Below are positions 22,501-31,939 of a stretch of 64,000 nt of DNA, in pieces; position 1 is the stretch's first letter, and the number at the start of each line of letters is the position of its first letter. Under the pieces are notes generated by a model, which worked only from the letters and a program-made list of their open reading frames with translations, did no database searches and had not been told where the DNA came from. The position numbers and the translations under genes were made by a program. Source of the stretch: Watersipora subatra (taxonomy: Eukaryota; Bryozoa; Gymnolaemata; Cheilostomatida; Watersiporidae); the NCBI RefSeq assembly GCF_963576615.1, contig NC_088715.1, positions 53,621,959 to 53,685,958 on the forward strand, written 5' to 3'.

Positions 22501-24343
22501 GTGTGTGCATGTGTGCGTGTGTGCGTGTGTGTGAGTGCGTGCATGCGTGTGTGCGTGTGTGTGTGTGTTCGTGTGTGCTTGTGAGTGTGTGTGGGAGTGC
22601 ATGGGTGTGCGTGTGTACAAGTGCGTGTGGGAGCAGGTGCGAGTGTGCGCAAGTGAGCGTGTGTGCAAGTGTGTTTGTGTGCACGCGCGTATGCACGTGC
22701 GAGTGTGTGTGCGCAGGTGTGCTTGTGTGCATGTGCTTGTGTGTGTATGAGAATCTCTTTATCTGCAACTGTGAATATGTGTGTGTGTGAGTGTGTGAGC
22801 TTGTGTGCGTATGTGCCTATGTGTGAGCATGCGTGCAAGTGTGTGTGTGCACATTTGTCTGTGTGTTTATGTTTGCTTGTGAATGTGAGTGCAAGTGTGC
22901 GTGTGTGCACATGTGTGAGTGTGCGCATGTTCACGGTTGCGTGTGTGTGAGTGTGAGCAAGTGTGCAAGTGTGTTTGTCTGCATGTTTGCGTATGCACGT
23001 GTGGGCATGTGTGCGCAGGTGTGCTTGTGTGTATTTGTGTGTGCGTGTGCATGTGCGCATGTGTTTGTGTATCTATGCAAGTGCGTTTTTGTGTGACTTT
23101 GAGTATGAGTGCATGTGTAGGTGTGGGTATGTGTGTGTTCATGTGTGCTTGTAAGTGTATGTGCAAGGGCGTGTGCGCGCATGTGTGCATCTGTGTGTGT
23201 GAGTGTGTGCAAGTGTGAGCGTATGTGCAAGTGTGTTTGTGTGCGTGTGTGCGTTAGCACAAGTGTGTGCGTTTTTGGGTATGTGTGTGTCCGCTAGTTC
23301 ACGTAAATGCTCTGCATCTTCATATTTTGAGCAATTTAATTGAATCTTTACACGCATCTGCTCCCTGCTTCTCAGCACTTTTCTCAAAAATCCATATTGC
23401 TACTAAGCGTCTTGCATTTTATTTTTTGAAAATGAATAAAAAATTCAGGCATCGCTTAGCTCAGTAGTAGTCATAAATATTACTGATTTATGGATAGAAT
23501 CAATTACAAGAAAAATATTATTAAATTTCTACTAATAGTGACCACTTATATCAACGAAATAAAAAACTCACAAAATTTATTATTCATTTTTCAATGATGG
23601 AGGCTTTTCCTTCATATCCTTCATTTTCCTTAACAGCAAGTCCATGAATTAAACAACGCCAAAGTATGCCTTTAAAAATGCACGGAAATATATACTTTCT
23701 TTGCTAGATTCCGGCTAAACCAATGTCTTTGTAGTGCAGGCTACTTTGTGTTTTTGACTTGGCAAAGAGATCAATAAAAAAAAAGATTTTACATGTTTTA
23801 TTTACGTTAGCTGAGATTTACATTATAGGAGGCATCCTATAGTTTGTTGATGCTATTCCCATGTGTTAATGCTTGGGTTTTTGCATGTCTCAGGTCTGTC
23901 AGTGGTTTTCAAAAATTTAAACAATATTGCTCAATAAAGTTTCTAGTTCTTTTCTAAATATTTGCTTCTCTTTCCAAAAACTCTCATTTATGTTTTGCAT
24001 AAATGAAGATAAAGTATTGATATAAATAAGGGAACATTTTTTCATTTATGTACAGTGCAATAAAGGGAAATGTCAGCAGGTATTAAAAAATTGGCTACCA
24101 GGAAAGAAAGTTAATCAAAAACCAATGTTTATGCACTTTCACAGCAAAAACTTCAAAGCACAGTTTTTTCAGTTTTCTTTGGTAAGAAAAGCTTTCTAAA
24201 ATCAGCTAAAAAGCTAAAAACTATTCTCACCGTCTTTTTGGAGATGATTCTTTGGTAGTATATTGGACTCCATGCAGAGTCGTTTTTTCAGTGAATGTTA
24301 TCCAGCTACTTGCGTTGTGTCCATCAATTTTTTCACTCGCCAT
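1339..24343 (-). CDS. DEG/ENaC-family sodium channel subunit, 11 exons, interrupted in exon 5
   Basis: Probable subunit of a trimeric, amiloride-sensitive-type cation channel in the plasma membrane. Eleven GT-AG exons join in phase into 484 residues plus stop, a usual length for the family. Visible in order: a HG gating motif near residue 24 (TTLHG), TM1 at about 41-60, FPTVTICN at 82, a DEYFIGPTS palm segment near 223, cysteine-rich CKSEC..CGC and CNC..C blocks, then IGG..G..IGAS and TM2 in the last exon, where GAS is the selectivity-filter G-x-S. The start is the first ATG of exon 1, followed by a typical short cytosolic N terminus; a TTTTAG just upstream could end a 5'UTR intron. The Polinton-like element lies within exon 5 and introduces a stop about 12 codons in, so this allele should be null unless the element is spliced out. 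The ligand cannot be told from sequence; FMRFamide-gated and acid-sensing types are both possible. Confidence 0.9.
1964..2074 (-). CDS. channel exon 10 (pre-TM2)
   Basis: Encodes NNLAMLHVVYGEMSYELLEE, the strand leading to TM2. The donor is GTAAGT, phase 1. Confidence 0.85.
2718..2855 (-). CDS. channel exon 9 (CNC motif)
   Basis: Encodes HECNCRATCKEVQYTARLSS, corresponding to the family's C.CPp.C.e..Y....S block. Phase 1 at both ends. Confidence 0.85.
3445..3507 (-). CDS. channel exon 8
   Basis: A 63-bp exon encoding SRSCFIQEMLECSAPAA. Phase 1 at both ends. Acceptor TTTCAG, donor GTATGT. Confidence 0.8.
4606..4777 (-). CDS. channel exon 7 (cysteine-rich)
   Basis: Encodes ADCFDAD, then SYSACKSECKVAHVLKKCGC, the conserved Y..saC..eC......CgC pattern. 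The donor is GTGAGT, phase 1. Confidence 0.9.
5173..5271 (-). CDS. channel exon 6
   Basis: 99 bp in phase 0. Encodes VAVHDVNQVPLLSEVSYGV, matching the family's VLIHDQDEVP..SE..G.GV..G segment. The paralogous exon at 56,872 is also 99 bp. Confidence 0.85.
5379..5424 (-). CDS. channel exon 5, downstream part
   Basis: Encodes DEYFIGPTSHTEGFS, the DEY..GPT palm segment of DEG/ENaC channels, then a GTGAGT donor. It is now 10.45 kb away from the first part of its exon. Confidence 0.85.
5425..5430. repeat. target-site duplication, left copy
   Basis: ACTAAG immediately outside the left TIR. Removing one copy plus the element restores an uninterrupted 137-bp channel exon in frame, which proves the boundary. 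Confidence 0.9.
5431..5920 (+). repeat. left terminal inverted repeat
   Basis: 490 bp starting AGTAGTATATAGAGAGCAG. Its reverse complement is the right end of the element, with one mismatch noticed (near 5,727). It is far more GC-rich than its surroundings and contains reiterated GGATTATCG/GGATTAGTCG modules. Homology ends at ATATATTTG. Confidence 0.9.
5940..5945 (-). terminator. polyadenylation signal AATAAA
   Basis: AATAAA on the minus strand about 100 bp beyond the stop of the five-exon gene and about 20 bp before the TIR. Its position suits 3'-end formation inside the element. Confidence 0.45.
6043..7900 (-). CDS. five-exon gene of unknown function carried by the element
   Basis: Not recognised. 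Exons 7748-7900, 6886-6954, 6555-6620, 6202-6261 and 6043-6093 have lengths 153, 69, 66, 60 and 51 bp, all multiples of three, with GTAAGT donors and CTACAA/TTGTAG or TTGCAG acceptors, so every intron is phase 0. The product is 132 residues: a cysteine-containing N part (MCARDKNVDR, CIDTCVEIWGYCPWG), then charged low-complexity peptides (MQQQREEFF, RRRLYEF, a five-serine run, KEEEENWD) and TGA. No signal peptide or membrane helix. A TATA box lies about 50 bp upstream of the ATG and AATAAA about 100 bp after the stop, just inside the left TIR. Donor-side intron sequences resemble each other, suggesting exon-intron unit duplication. A MITE occupies intron 1. It could be an accessory Polinton gene or a captured host gene. 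Confidence 0.65.
7073..7701 (-). mobile_element. piggyBac-type MITE, copy 1
   Basis: 629 bp flanked by TTAA on both sides. The ends are CCCTTTCACTGCCG and its imperfect inverse. TTAA duplication with CCC/CCT ends is the piggyBac pattern. It sits in intron 1 of the element-borne gene, so it arrived after the element was built. Its interior, read on the minus strand, retains an acidic SDSD-type stretch like the N terminus of piggyBac transposases. Opposite in orientation to the copies at 45.5 and 53.9 kb. Confidence 0.7.
7951..7960 (-). promoter_or_regulatory. TATA box of the five-exon gene
   Basis: ACTATATAAG on the minus strand followed by CAACG, about 50 bp upstream of the ATG at 7,900. Nearly the same string, pointing the other way, occurs at 8,299. 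Confidence 0.5.
8035..8240. promoter_or_regulatory. array of 11 TTTCGCGAAA palindromes
   Basis: Eleven perfect TTTCGCGAAA palindromes about 15-20 bp apart, joined by TTCAC, TCCAA or TTCAA. Two GTTGACTATATAATATATA spacers divide them into three groups. The array is centred between two outward-facing TATA boxes. The core resembles E2F-like and CGCG-palindrome factor sites, but the binding protein is not known. Confidence 0.6.
8299..8310 (+). promoter_or_regulatory. outward-facing second TATA box
   Basis: ACTATATAAGCG on the plus strand, the mirror partner of 7,951-7,960 across the palindrome array. It should drive a rightward transcript, but I find no convincing reading frame after it. The ATG at 8,323 is too close to the TATA box, and the next, at 8,412, opens only 7 codons. 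Confidence 0.4.
8450..8632 (-). CDS. possible small reading frame, unknown
   Basis: A 60-codon frame starting MYAPLLVHHLHLF and ending TQRT. It has plausible amino-acid composition but no recognised domain. It lies between the protease relic and the promoter array on the same strand as both coding features, so it may be a remnant of another Polinton gene. It may also be chance. Confidence 0.25.
   Translation of the reverse strand: MYAPLLVHHLHLFTGRETVMEWLSQTKQENSIGKPRKTIKSNAKALVHTTAPENSDTQRT
8894..9109 (-). pseudogene. relic of adenain-like cysteine protease
   Basis: The frame contains TTCGDYCLLFA followed by SRGCS, matching the C-terminal Cys-nucleophile block (CG.YC..F....rG.s) of the Polinton/adenovirus-type maturation protease. 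In Polintons this enzyme processes virion-like proteins. The upstream half with the catalytic His is not readable: there is an in-frame stop just before this block and other stops above it. An A-run near 8,905 ends this frame, and a neighbouring frame continues to about 8,800, so there is also a probable frameshift. No ATG. Non-functional. Confidence 0.55.
9449..9850 (-). repeat. 108-bp tandem array, inverted part
   Basis: Between three and four units of about 108 bp, each with a GAGCAGTGATTATAAAT block, an AT stretch and AGATAAAAGCTACTGAAGA. They run opposite to the units on the right. Confidence 0.8.
9851..11031 (+). repeat. 108-bp tandem array, direct part
   Basis: About eleven units with CACTGCTCACTTGTATAT, CTAGCACAATCCTAG and TCTTCAGTAGCTTTTATC blocks. 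The array turns over at about 9,850 in an AT-rich dyad and joins the 68-bp satellite within a TTTTATC unit at its right end. Confidence 0.8.
11032..14996 (+). repeat. 68-bp satellite, about 58 copies
   Basis: Near-perfect 68-bp periodicity (ACAATTATTATAAAGTGCTG.., GATCATCAGGAGTG.., AATAAAGTAC..). The variant CAATTATTCTAA with TGTAAAAGATC recurs at 11,032 and 11,916, exactly 884 bp or 13 units apart, followed by the same order of variants: a higher-order repeat. No reading frame and no interspersed unique spacers, so not CRISPR. Confidence 0.9.
14997..15391. other. AT-rich subterminal region of the element
   Basis: No gene seen. A block beginning GTACATGAACATTTTCTTATG and ending ATTCAATGTTTCA occurs at both ends of this stretch (about 15,004 and 15,357). 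Confidence 0.5.
15392..15881 (-). repeat. right terminal inverted repeat
   Basis: Mirror of 5,431-5,920. It ends CTCTCTATATACTACT just before the second ACTAAG copy. Both TIRs contain the same 67-codon open frame, which reflects their identity and not a demonstrated gene. Confidence 0.9.
15882..15887. repeat. target-site duplication, right copy
   Basis: ACTAAG immediately outside the right TIR. Counted here as part of channel exon 5. Confidence 0.9.
15882..15972 (-). CDS. channel exon 5, upstream part
   Basis: Encodes GFCHQFN through GGLTVVMNAL and ends at the target-site duplication of the inserted element. With the downstream part at 5,379-5,424 it forms a 137-bp exon, the same length as the uninterrupted paralogous exon at 56,042-56,178. 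Confidence 0.85.
17504..17685 (-). CDS. channel exon 4 (finger region)
   Basis: 182 bp. Encodes YNWSDPIYLGLSKDT through LNETFISCQVLGVTKPCSEV. It holds two cysteines and N-glycosylation sequons (NIS, NET). The matching pseudogene exon at 55,763 is 4 bp shorter and so frameshifted. Confidence 0.85.
17983..18128. repeat. TTTGGCC-rich degenerate short repeat
   Basis: Degenerate repeats of GGTCTTTTGGCC-like 8-10-bp units inside intron 3 of the channel gene. Confidence 0.6.
19780..19925 (-). CDS. channel exon 3 (FPTVTICN)
   Basis: Starts in phase 0 with FPTVTICNKNNW, the family signature just after TM1, and ends in a proline run before a GTAAG donor in phase 2. Confidence 0.9.
21657..21786 (-). 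CDS. channel exon 2 (TM1)
   Basis: 130 bp. Encodes FWSVMILIGVGYFTWAAYLF, the first membrane helix, then LRDYSKQ. The acceptor is TTTATAG and the donor GTATTG. The pseudogene exon at 48,995 has the same length and phase. Confidence 0.9.
22335..23300. repeat. TG/CG-rich minisatellite
   Basis: Nearly 1 kb of alternating purine-pyrimidine (GTGTGCGCGTGTG, GTGTGCAAGTGTG units) in intron 1 of the channel gene. All six frames stay open over parts of it because of composition, so its Cys/Val/Thr/His-rich frames are not genes. Such tracts can adopt Z-DNA. Confidence 0.9.
24231..24343 (-). CDS. channel exon 1 (N terminus, HG motif)
   Basis: Begins at ATG and encodes MASEKIDGHN through ESSPKR plus two bases. 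It contains TTLHG, the conserved His-Gly gating motif found before TM1 in DEG/ENaC channels. The donor is GTGAGA. Intron phase 2 matches exon 2. Confidence 0.85.
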
Positions 24344-26789
24344 TTCGGCTGTCTAATCTTCTAAAATAAGATATAAGCTATCATATGCAGTAGATCAGTA
24401 TAAGAAAGTTAGAATATTTACTTTAAGTATAGTTGGGAGTTATCCAAAAAATTTTGAATTCATTAACAAAGGAGAAAATCTCTATTTTGCTCATTGTATT
24501 TTTTCAGTTCATTATTATCTGCAACCCTGCTACTGGTGCGCGCGGCTTACATGTATATAGGAACCAGGCTTTAAGTCTACAAATTTATTTTGATATGGTT
24601 ACATATTATAGGAAAGACAGTAAAGAGAGTTGATATATTGATATGTTGTCCTAATATGCAGATAAAACTATATTACTCTAAACCATGACTAAAAAGGCAT
24701 CAGTGGTTATTTAGTAATATTTTAGAGGATATGCTTAGTTTTCATTGATGTGAGAGTAATCAACCTAACAGATATTTAAAAAAAACTATGCATTGACTGC
24801 AAGTGACTCTTTTATTATGAACAGTTTCATAAGTGTGGTCACAACAGCATTTCAGAAATTGGTCAAACAACCAAATTATTCTAAACCGAGATCATAATAA
24901 AGCTTGCTAGTTTTTAGTATTGTGATTATCCACTCTTACACGGTATTTTCATCAGCTCAGATTAGAAAATGCTTAGTTCAGTGCCTAAAGCTGATGTTAT
25001 TCCATGTTTGGAATTTATTGAATAGTGTAATTTTGATGGCAAAATATACTATACATACTAAATTTAGTAAGCAATCTCAAACAGACAAAACCTCTACTTC
25101 AAGTGCTAATCGTCTAATATATCTACCGTTTAACCTGTGATATGCCTTCCTTTAGCAGGCATGTTTAAGATTTAGTCTAATCTTAATATTAACCTTAAGA
25201 TATTTTTAAGACTGTCATGGTAAAAGTTTAAGTCTTTCTATAAACTCATTGATCAGCGCGAATATCTATTAGATCAATAATGTACAATGATAATTAGATA
25301 GAACCCCAACAAAGTAAATAATATTGCCTATAGTATAATTCAGAGCTATACAGTAAAAACTCAAACACCAAAGTATCAACTATTTGCGAAGTTGATGCTT
25401 TAGTTTTAATTGACGCAAGCGCAAAATTTTTGCAACTCGTTAAATGATGCAATTATAATGGTAAACAATAATGTAAAAAATATATATAGTATAAGCAGAA
25501 CACCGAAAGTCACATAATGATATTGATCAGCAAACCCAATAAGACAAATGGGTTTAATATTTGAACAACTAAATACCTCAATCTTAAGTGATTGATATTA
25601 GCATGAACTCAAAACAACACAATAACTTGAATAAAACAAGATTAAAATATTTACTTCTCTGCAATAAAATCAGCTTCTTTTTTCAGCTTGCTCCTTTTCA
25701 ATTTAGGCTTGCAGGTAAATTATTGTCTATAGACACTTGACTGCACACATTTCTACATGCGCATCTAATAGGTATTTGACATAAACTGCTAATCTATAAC
25801 TCTGAAGTGGTGCTTTTAAACAAGATCAATAATTTAGTATAAATTAACATTGGTGGCAGGCCATGGGGACTTGAAACAATAGAGTCACGGAAATGTTTGC
25901 TAACTGAAGAGGCTTTATGACAGACATAGATTTATGTAAAGTCAATATTACTGGTCTCAGTCATTCTGCTGCTCAGCACTATTATTACGGTGATGCCAGC
26001 TTGTTTTATTAATGCTGTAACTCATTCTGAGCCATTCTGATACAAAGTTTTGCTTTTGTTGCAGCCAATCACAACTTTTACGCCTTAGTACAAGAATTCG
26101 AGAAAAATAGAATTTTGCCATGACAGCGTCAGTTGCCTTTGACACCTTGTTGACCATTGTGAACTATGAGAGAGAAACAAAAAAATAGGTCAAGTCTTGT
26201 ATTAAAACTGCAGACCATAGACCATCAATTGCTTATTTAGGTTAACAACAACAATTGTTTCTGACGTTGCTTACTCTGGCCTTCTATGGTAGAGAAAGGA
26301 GAATCAGTTCAAAATTTGTGCTATATATGTAGACTATTTTAAAATGTGTTATGTTACTTCCTGTTATAGGATCCTCATTTGGTACTTAATAACTAATTTG
26401 TACTGGCTCAGTTTTCACATGTCTACATTTATAAAGCAGAGCAAATGAAACCGTTAAGTACTTCTGTAAGAAAAAGACAAGATTCTTTTTTCCCAATCAG
26501 ATCTAACATCAGTGATATACTCCATTTGTAACAATTAAATATATTATATTGTTTATCCACCTATAATTGCTTATTTTTATGCAAAGGTAAATAGGGTTCA
26601 ATTTTTATGATGAGTCGGTCTTACCGCTTAGATCCCTAATTTGTGGCTGAGGTGTTTTAAAAAATTTTTATTTTCAGCCGATTTTGTATAAAATGGTAAA
26701 ATAATTAAATTTCTTTCTTACTTGTAGCATAAAACATTAATTTTTATACAGCTATTTTGCAGAGTCACTCTAAAAGTAGGTGTGTCATG
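24344..26789. other. upstream region of the channel gene, no gene seen
   Basis: AT-rich. No conserved exon recognised. A 66-codon frame at 25,957-26,157 on the minus strand has no supporting splice or family signal. Confidence 0.5.
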
Positions 26790-27034
26790 TTGCACCTTGA
26801 TTTGATTTGATTTGATTTGATTTTTATTGCGTAATAATAACATGACAATATGAGTAAAAAAATACACAGAGTAGCAATAGGACATGCCAGATAGCCAGAG
26901 GCTAGAGTCAAGGCAGCCCCAGCAAGCAGTAGGAAAAGAAACAGAATCAGCGATAAGCGCACACTCCGGAGCACCAGAGTCAGGAAGGACAGTCCCAGGA
27001 CGCCCACAGGCGCTCTTGTTTGTTGTTGATCCAT
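26790..27034 (-). mobile_element. 3' end of a retroposon (LINE or SINE)
   Basis: Minus-strand sequence of balanced composition ending TACGCAATAAAAATC and then a tandem AATCA tail (plus-strand TTTGATTTGATT at 26,799-26,824). A short tandem tail after ATAAA is typical of CR1/L2-type non-LTR elements and SINEs that borrow their tails. Only the 3' part is present. Its 89-codon frame is probably fortuitous. Confidence 0.5.
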
Positions 27035-27040
27035 AGATTA

Positions 27041-28082
27041 GGAAATACTGTCTCGAAAACCAAAAAAGTGTTCTCTAGAGTTTTGATCCCACCTTTTCTT
27101 GGCCTGATTTTATGCTGAAGTTGCATTCATGATATATTTAACCTTAAGCTACACTTTTATTTAAATCTCAATCGCATCCATTTATTTGTGACTGTGCCCT
27201 ATTTGATAAAGACCATCTTTACAGTTGCAATTGCTCAAAATTTCTGAGCAAGTCTTTGGTGAGAGCATTGTAGTGCATTTAAAAGTTACACAAGGGCATA
27301 TGATGGCAGCAGGCAACATTCTTGTGAATTCAATATTGGATGAGTTTACTGAGTTTTTCAGTTGTCTTCTCTTTTATGAATTTATTGTTAAATACGCTTA
27401 CATAACAGCATGTTTGTTTGAAGGCTCGGTTCGAACTTGCTGTTGCATTCAAATCTCTCAGCTTACATCACTCTGTAATCGAGAGTTATCTTCTCTTGAT
27501 GTAGTTATTTAAAATAAGGACCCAAGTTTTTCTACATTTACCAACATTATATTAGATTACACATTTTTGTTTCAAGCAGTGAAAAATTTGTAGCAAAGAA
27601 AAAATTAAAAATTTACCATCATGAGGCTTTGGTGGTAATTTTTGTGATAATTTTTTTGTTACGGTAGTTCTACTGCAAATCAAATTGTTGAAACGACCAA
27701 TCGGGATTGTGAGTGGTCTGGTTTAGCCAATAGGCCTGCATTGAGGTCTATATATACAGGGAGATAAAACTTATCTAGTTTTTAAACATTGAACTATATA
27801 CTACGTAATATGTTATACTGTCTCTGGTTTTGAATTTATTGCCTGTGAGAAAAAATATAGCCTAAATAACTAAAAAAACAAATATGTACTTACCTTATGC
27901 AGTTGGTCTAATTAACAAAGGAGTAAAAATAGAAGTCTTGGTTATGAATAGACACAGGAAGTGAATTTGAAGTTGTAATACTTTGTGTGAATGGAAATCT
28001 CTGCGAAATTTTAAGCTGCCAAACCGTTGCCCTCAGTCAGTTGCTATTGCAAATCATGTGATTTAAAACTTATACCCATTAA
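27041..28082. other. no gene seen
   Basis: AT-rich non-coding DNA. The plus-strand frame at 27,225-27,512 has no family motif and is not supported. Confidence 0.4.
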
Positions 28083-28440
28083 AAATGAACTTGCAGAACT
28101 TTCTATTGTTTACAACTTTTTTGATGTTTTGACTGTTCTGTCTGCCAGGATGTTAAGATTATAATCGACCAAACTACATGCGGAATGATGTCACTAGTTA
28201 TTATTGTTGCTATAGTTCATTTTGGCCATCACGATCAACTTGCAGCATTACGCGTCTTTATTATTTTAGTTTTTGGCAACTATTGAAATTATAGTTGCAC
28301 TTTTGGTTGATTTGAGCATTTCAGCATAATAATAATTAAATTTTTTTTTAAGTAATGATCTTGAAACATTTTAGCAGTCAAATCACCTGAACCAACGTTT
28401 TTTGAGAAAATCTACTAAAGTTTTGTGCAGGCTCATCTAA
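28083..28440. mobile_element. palindromic MITE, copy 1
   Basis: Begins TGAACTTGCAGAACTTTCTA and ends with the inverse type ACTAAAGTTTTGTGCAGGCTCA. It shares the inner ATGATGTCACTAGTT and GGCCATCACGATCAACTTGC region with the copies at 34.8, 37.3, 52.6 and 57.4 kb. Confidence 0.6.
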
Positions 28441-28738
28441 AAATATTCCATGGCGCATATAAGTTTGTTTGAAATACAAAAAAACCACATACTTATAAAA
28501 TATTTTGAATGTTTATCTTTTGTTGTTTCTGATTACTCCTAACTTAATTTATATAACTTAGAAACTTGGTGTTCATTTTATTGGAATCTCTGAAAGATTG
28601 AGTATTATGTTTGCTTAGCATTTGCTAAGTTAGTAAATAATTCTAGCAGAGGTTTTAGTGTTTTTAAAAAGCTTTATTTTGCAAAAATTGACACTGTGGC
28701 TTTGGCTTGTCATTTTTGAGCTCAATGAAAAATAAACC

Positions 28739-28830
28739 TCAATGACTGGAGACATTGTTCTGAGCAATTTTAGGTTGGATGCCATTTCGGTCACTTTCAG
28801 TAGCCTTTATAGGATGCTGTTTTAGGTCAT
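28739..28830 (-). repeat. SINE body fragment
   Basis: Minus-strand GTGACCGAAATGGCATCCAAC..AAATTGCTC..ATGTCTCCAGTCATTGAGG, the same body as the SINE at 35,940. The minus-strand frame reaching to 28,972 overlaps it and is not supported as a gene. Confidence 0.55.
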
Positions 28831-29353
28831 GCATTTTAAACCAATAAAATACAGCTTCTCTCAATTGTTTTGAGAAACAGAATAGATTACCAAAAAGGTT
28901 TGATATTATAATGGTGAAACTAAGACAGAGCATGACACAGCCAATTCCTAGATCGAAGACGCTGTTGTTCATACATACTTGTATTTTATGTATGTATAGG
29001 TGAGGGTCGGGAAACCCAAAATTGTGATCAGAAATGTTGGATTTTTTTGCAGAAAAATTAAAAACAATTATTTAAAATAGATAGCTAGTTTTTATTGCTT
29101 CTGACAAACAAAATAACATAGCAAAAATCCCGAATACTAATTATTATTTGGGTTTCAAAAATAATTTTGTTTATAGATTTAGTTATGGCTGAATATAACA
29201 AATATGGTATAAACCGCTCAAAATCATGACCAATGCATTAGCATGTTTACTAAATCTTTAAGATTAGCATTTGCTATAGACAGCCAACTACTTGTTATAT
29301 AGAAAACATAGAATCATTGAAATGTGCCATTAAATATTAAAATGCTCACACTA

Positions 29354-29518
29354 ATTAAGAATCTGAATTTTGATGTTTTCAAATTACTATAGTTTCTCTG
29401 TTAATTTTATTTTGTTGCTGAATCAGCAGGGAAAGGCCGATGAGAAAGTACTCAATCTATTCCATGAGAGTGAGAAAACTGGCTCCAGTACGGACTCCAA
29501 GGGTACCTCCAACACTCG
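29354..29518 (-). pseudogene. relic of channel exon 11
   Basis: Similar to 1,339-1,502. It encodes SVGGTLGVRTGASFLTLME, then TAG in place of the Leu codon in TM2. The acceptor AG is changed to AA. About 300 bp of the 3' flank is also conserved with the first gene, followed by a SINE. No other exons of this copy were found upstream, so it is a partial duplicate. Confidence 0.8.
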
Positions 29519-29599
29519 TTGTAAGACAGTCATATTGTTTATAAGGTTTATATTTCTGAAGCCCAACTATTTCTGAAACTGTTCAGGATGACCTGATAA

Positions 29600-31939
29600 T
29601 AGTTGTTGGTAATGTAGTACTTTATTAAACAGACCCTCAGTCAACATAACAACGGTAATTGTAAATCAAAGTAGGCACCTCTATAATAGTAGTGGGCTGA
29701 GTATAAGGGCTAATGTTAAGCCAATAGCATGATATTGTTGTTGTAGTGTAGAGTATCCGGATATCATGTTAGACTGAGGTCTTCAAGTAGAAAACAATGA
29801 ATGCAAAAATCACTTCCTTTTTGCTTCCAATGGATGGAGTTATACTTGAATTTGATTTCCGTTAGTTAATTGTTTAAGTATGCGCTTATAGCACCAGTGG
29901 ATTTTTGTTTTGTTTTGACCCAGCTGTTTATTTTCTAGGCTATGTTGCTACCTGGCCAGGTAGTGGAGCCATTGTGTAACCTAGCAACCAAAGCGTAAGA
30001 AGAAATCTCGATTTTGGTAGGAAAAGTGGAAGTAAAACAAACGAAAGCTTGGCAGGGTTTGTGATATTTACCAAAGTTGAAGTGTACTGTATAAGAGTCG
30101 GATTATGGAAGCTCTGGCTTGTGCTCTGAGTTTAAAGGATATTTTCTGGTATTATATTATTAAATATGTTGTATCATCTATTGGCACTGTTTTGTGACAA
30201 TCGTCGACATGTGCTCTTTCATCTATAATCAGTACATGTTTCTATTATTTTACCAGCGCTATGTATTTATACTAGATAGATAACTTTATTTCAACTTGTT
30301 TGAAAATATCACGTAGCGCAATGAGTATAATCAATTGTCCAGCCACCTGCAACCACCTGAAACTTTAGTCTACTGATTATCAGCTTTCAGTTTAGTCTCT
30401 CAGATAAATTCTCAAGTCTAGAAGCACCTGCTTGTGTATTTTAAGCGCTATTCAATAACGCAAAGCCTTTCAAGTTTTTGTAAGCTATTTATACTTGCCA
30501 TTGACAGCCATTTGATTCCCAGGCTACGTTGATGCCTGGTGACTCAGTTGGTAGGGATTTGTATCCACTCAGGCATGTATATGACAGGTTCATTGTTGGA
30601 TGTATTAGGCATAAATTCTCTTCTTACCTCTTCTGTAGCAAGAAGTACCATTCTGTACCATTTCTGATGAGCTATTTACCGCCATTAGTAACAGACTGAA
30701 AGTTGTTTTAAAATTGAATATGTAACAATGGTGAAAAAAATTAGTTCAACTAGCAAATTCTTTGTCATAAAAAGCAGGTAATTGATCAATTTTAGAAATA
30801 TTTTAAAGCGGAGAGACTATAGTGATTTGATCAAACTTTAGAGAAAAGACAACCCAAACTACTAATCCCTACTATAAGTAGGGATTTGCTCTCGTACACT
30901 GCGTTCAAATGAAGCACTGCTAATCAAAAAGCCCAAATTTTCGGCTGGTCATTGTTTGTTCATAGCTAGTCAGAGATTCAAACCAAATTTTTGTCTATCT
31001 TCAGGAAGCAAAGGCTCGAAGTATCTGAGATGCAGCATATATTAATCCTTAAAGAATGTATGTCAGTATTGTTCTAGGCAATCAAGTCAGACAAAATTAG
31101 CGAACCATTTCTTTTCATACGTTAAATGCAGCCACACACACTTAACGCAATTAACAGCTGAATAGTAATATTTACATCGCTCATCAGTACACAGGAATGC
31201 TTCGCTGAGCAATAATTATCAGTAGGTACAAACATAATTAGCTGCACTTGCAAGCACTTGTCTTATGACCTTACAGTCACGTTTTCTAAATTTCATTTTA
31301 AAACTTCAATTTTTGTATGAATAAAAACTTTAGCGATAGAGCGAACGACTTCTGGTTATTGTTGAGAATAATTGCCAAAAGCTCTGTTTTGGAGAAATTC
31401 ACAATGCTTTTTTTACCTTTAGGTATTCGTTATTTCAAAATTAATCAATATAATGCATAGTCATATCAATTACTGTCAGAGTTGATCTTTTAATTAGAAG
31501 TGAATGTTTTTAGTTTTTATGAACATTTAAAACTGATTATTTTTAAAAGACGTTGTACACTTCAGTAAATAAAGCGGCAACTGGTTTGGCGGCAACTTTC
31601 TTAGTATTTCTAAAAAATGTAGGTAGAGGAATGTAAGTAAAGATGTTTTGTGTAAATAATGTATGTCTGATGAAGGAAGAGTTTGTTTGAAACTAATTAC
31701 TGTAGCTGATAAGAACTCTTAATCGGTAATACCTGCGCTCTCACTCCAGTAGAATATCCTTGCTTTTGTTACAAGAAAAACTCCAGCTTCTAAGCAACAC
31801 TTTAGAAAACATTTTCGCCTTTGTTGGCCTTCTGGCTCATGCTAGATTTCAGTGTGAAGACCAAATGTAGTTAGCATCAATGAGCGAACAGAAAACATGT
31901 CATGTCATAGCACCATCATTAATGAGGCTGCAGTCTATC
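29600..31939. other. no gene seen
   Basis: Non-coding sequence without recognisable exons or repeats. Confidence 0.4.

Noticed and set aside
22231-23387. Many overlapping His/Thr- or Cys/Val-rich frames on both strands
   Set aside because: Produced by the TG/CG-rich minisatellite, which lacks stop codons by composition.
25957-26157. 66-codon minus-strand frame upstream of the channel gene
   Set aside because: Starts at ATG but shows no recognised domain, splice signal or neighbour relation.
28739-28972. 77-codon minus-strand frame with a hydrophobic stretch
   Set aside because: Its C-terminal third is SINE sequence; considered a chance frame and not an exon after TM2.
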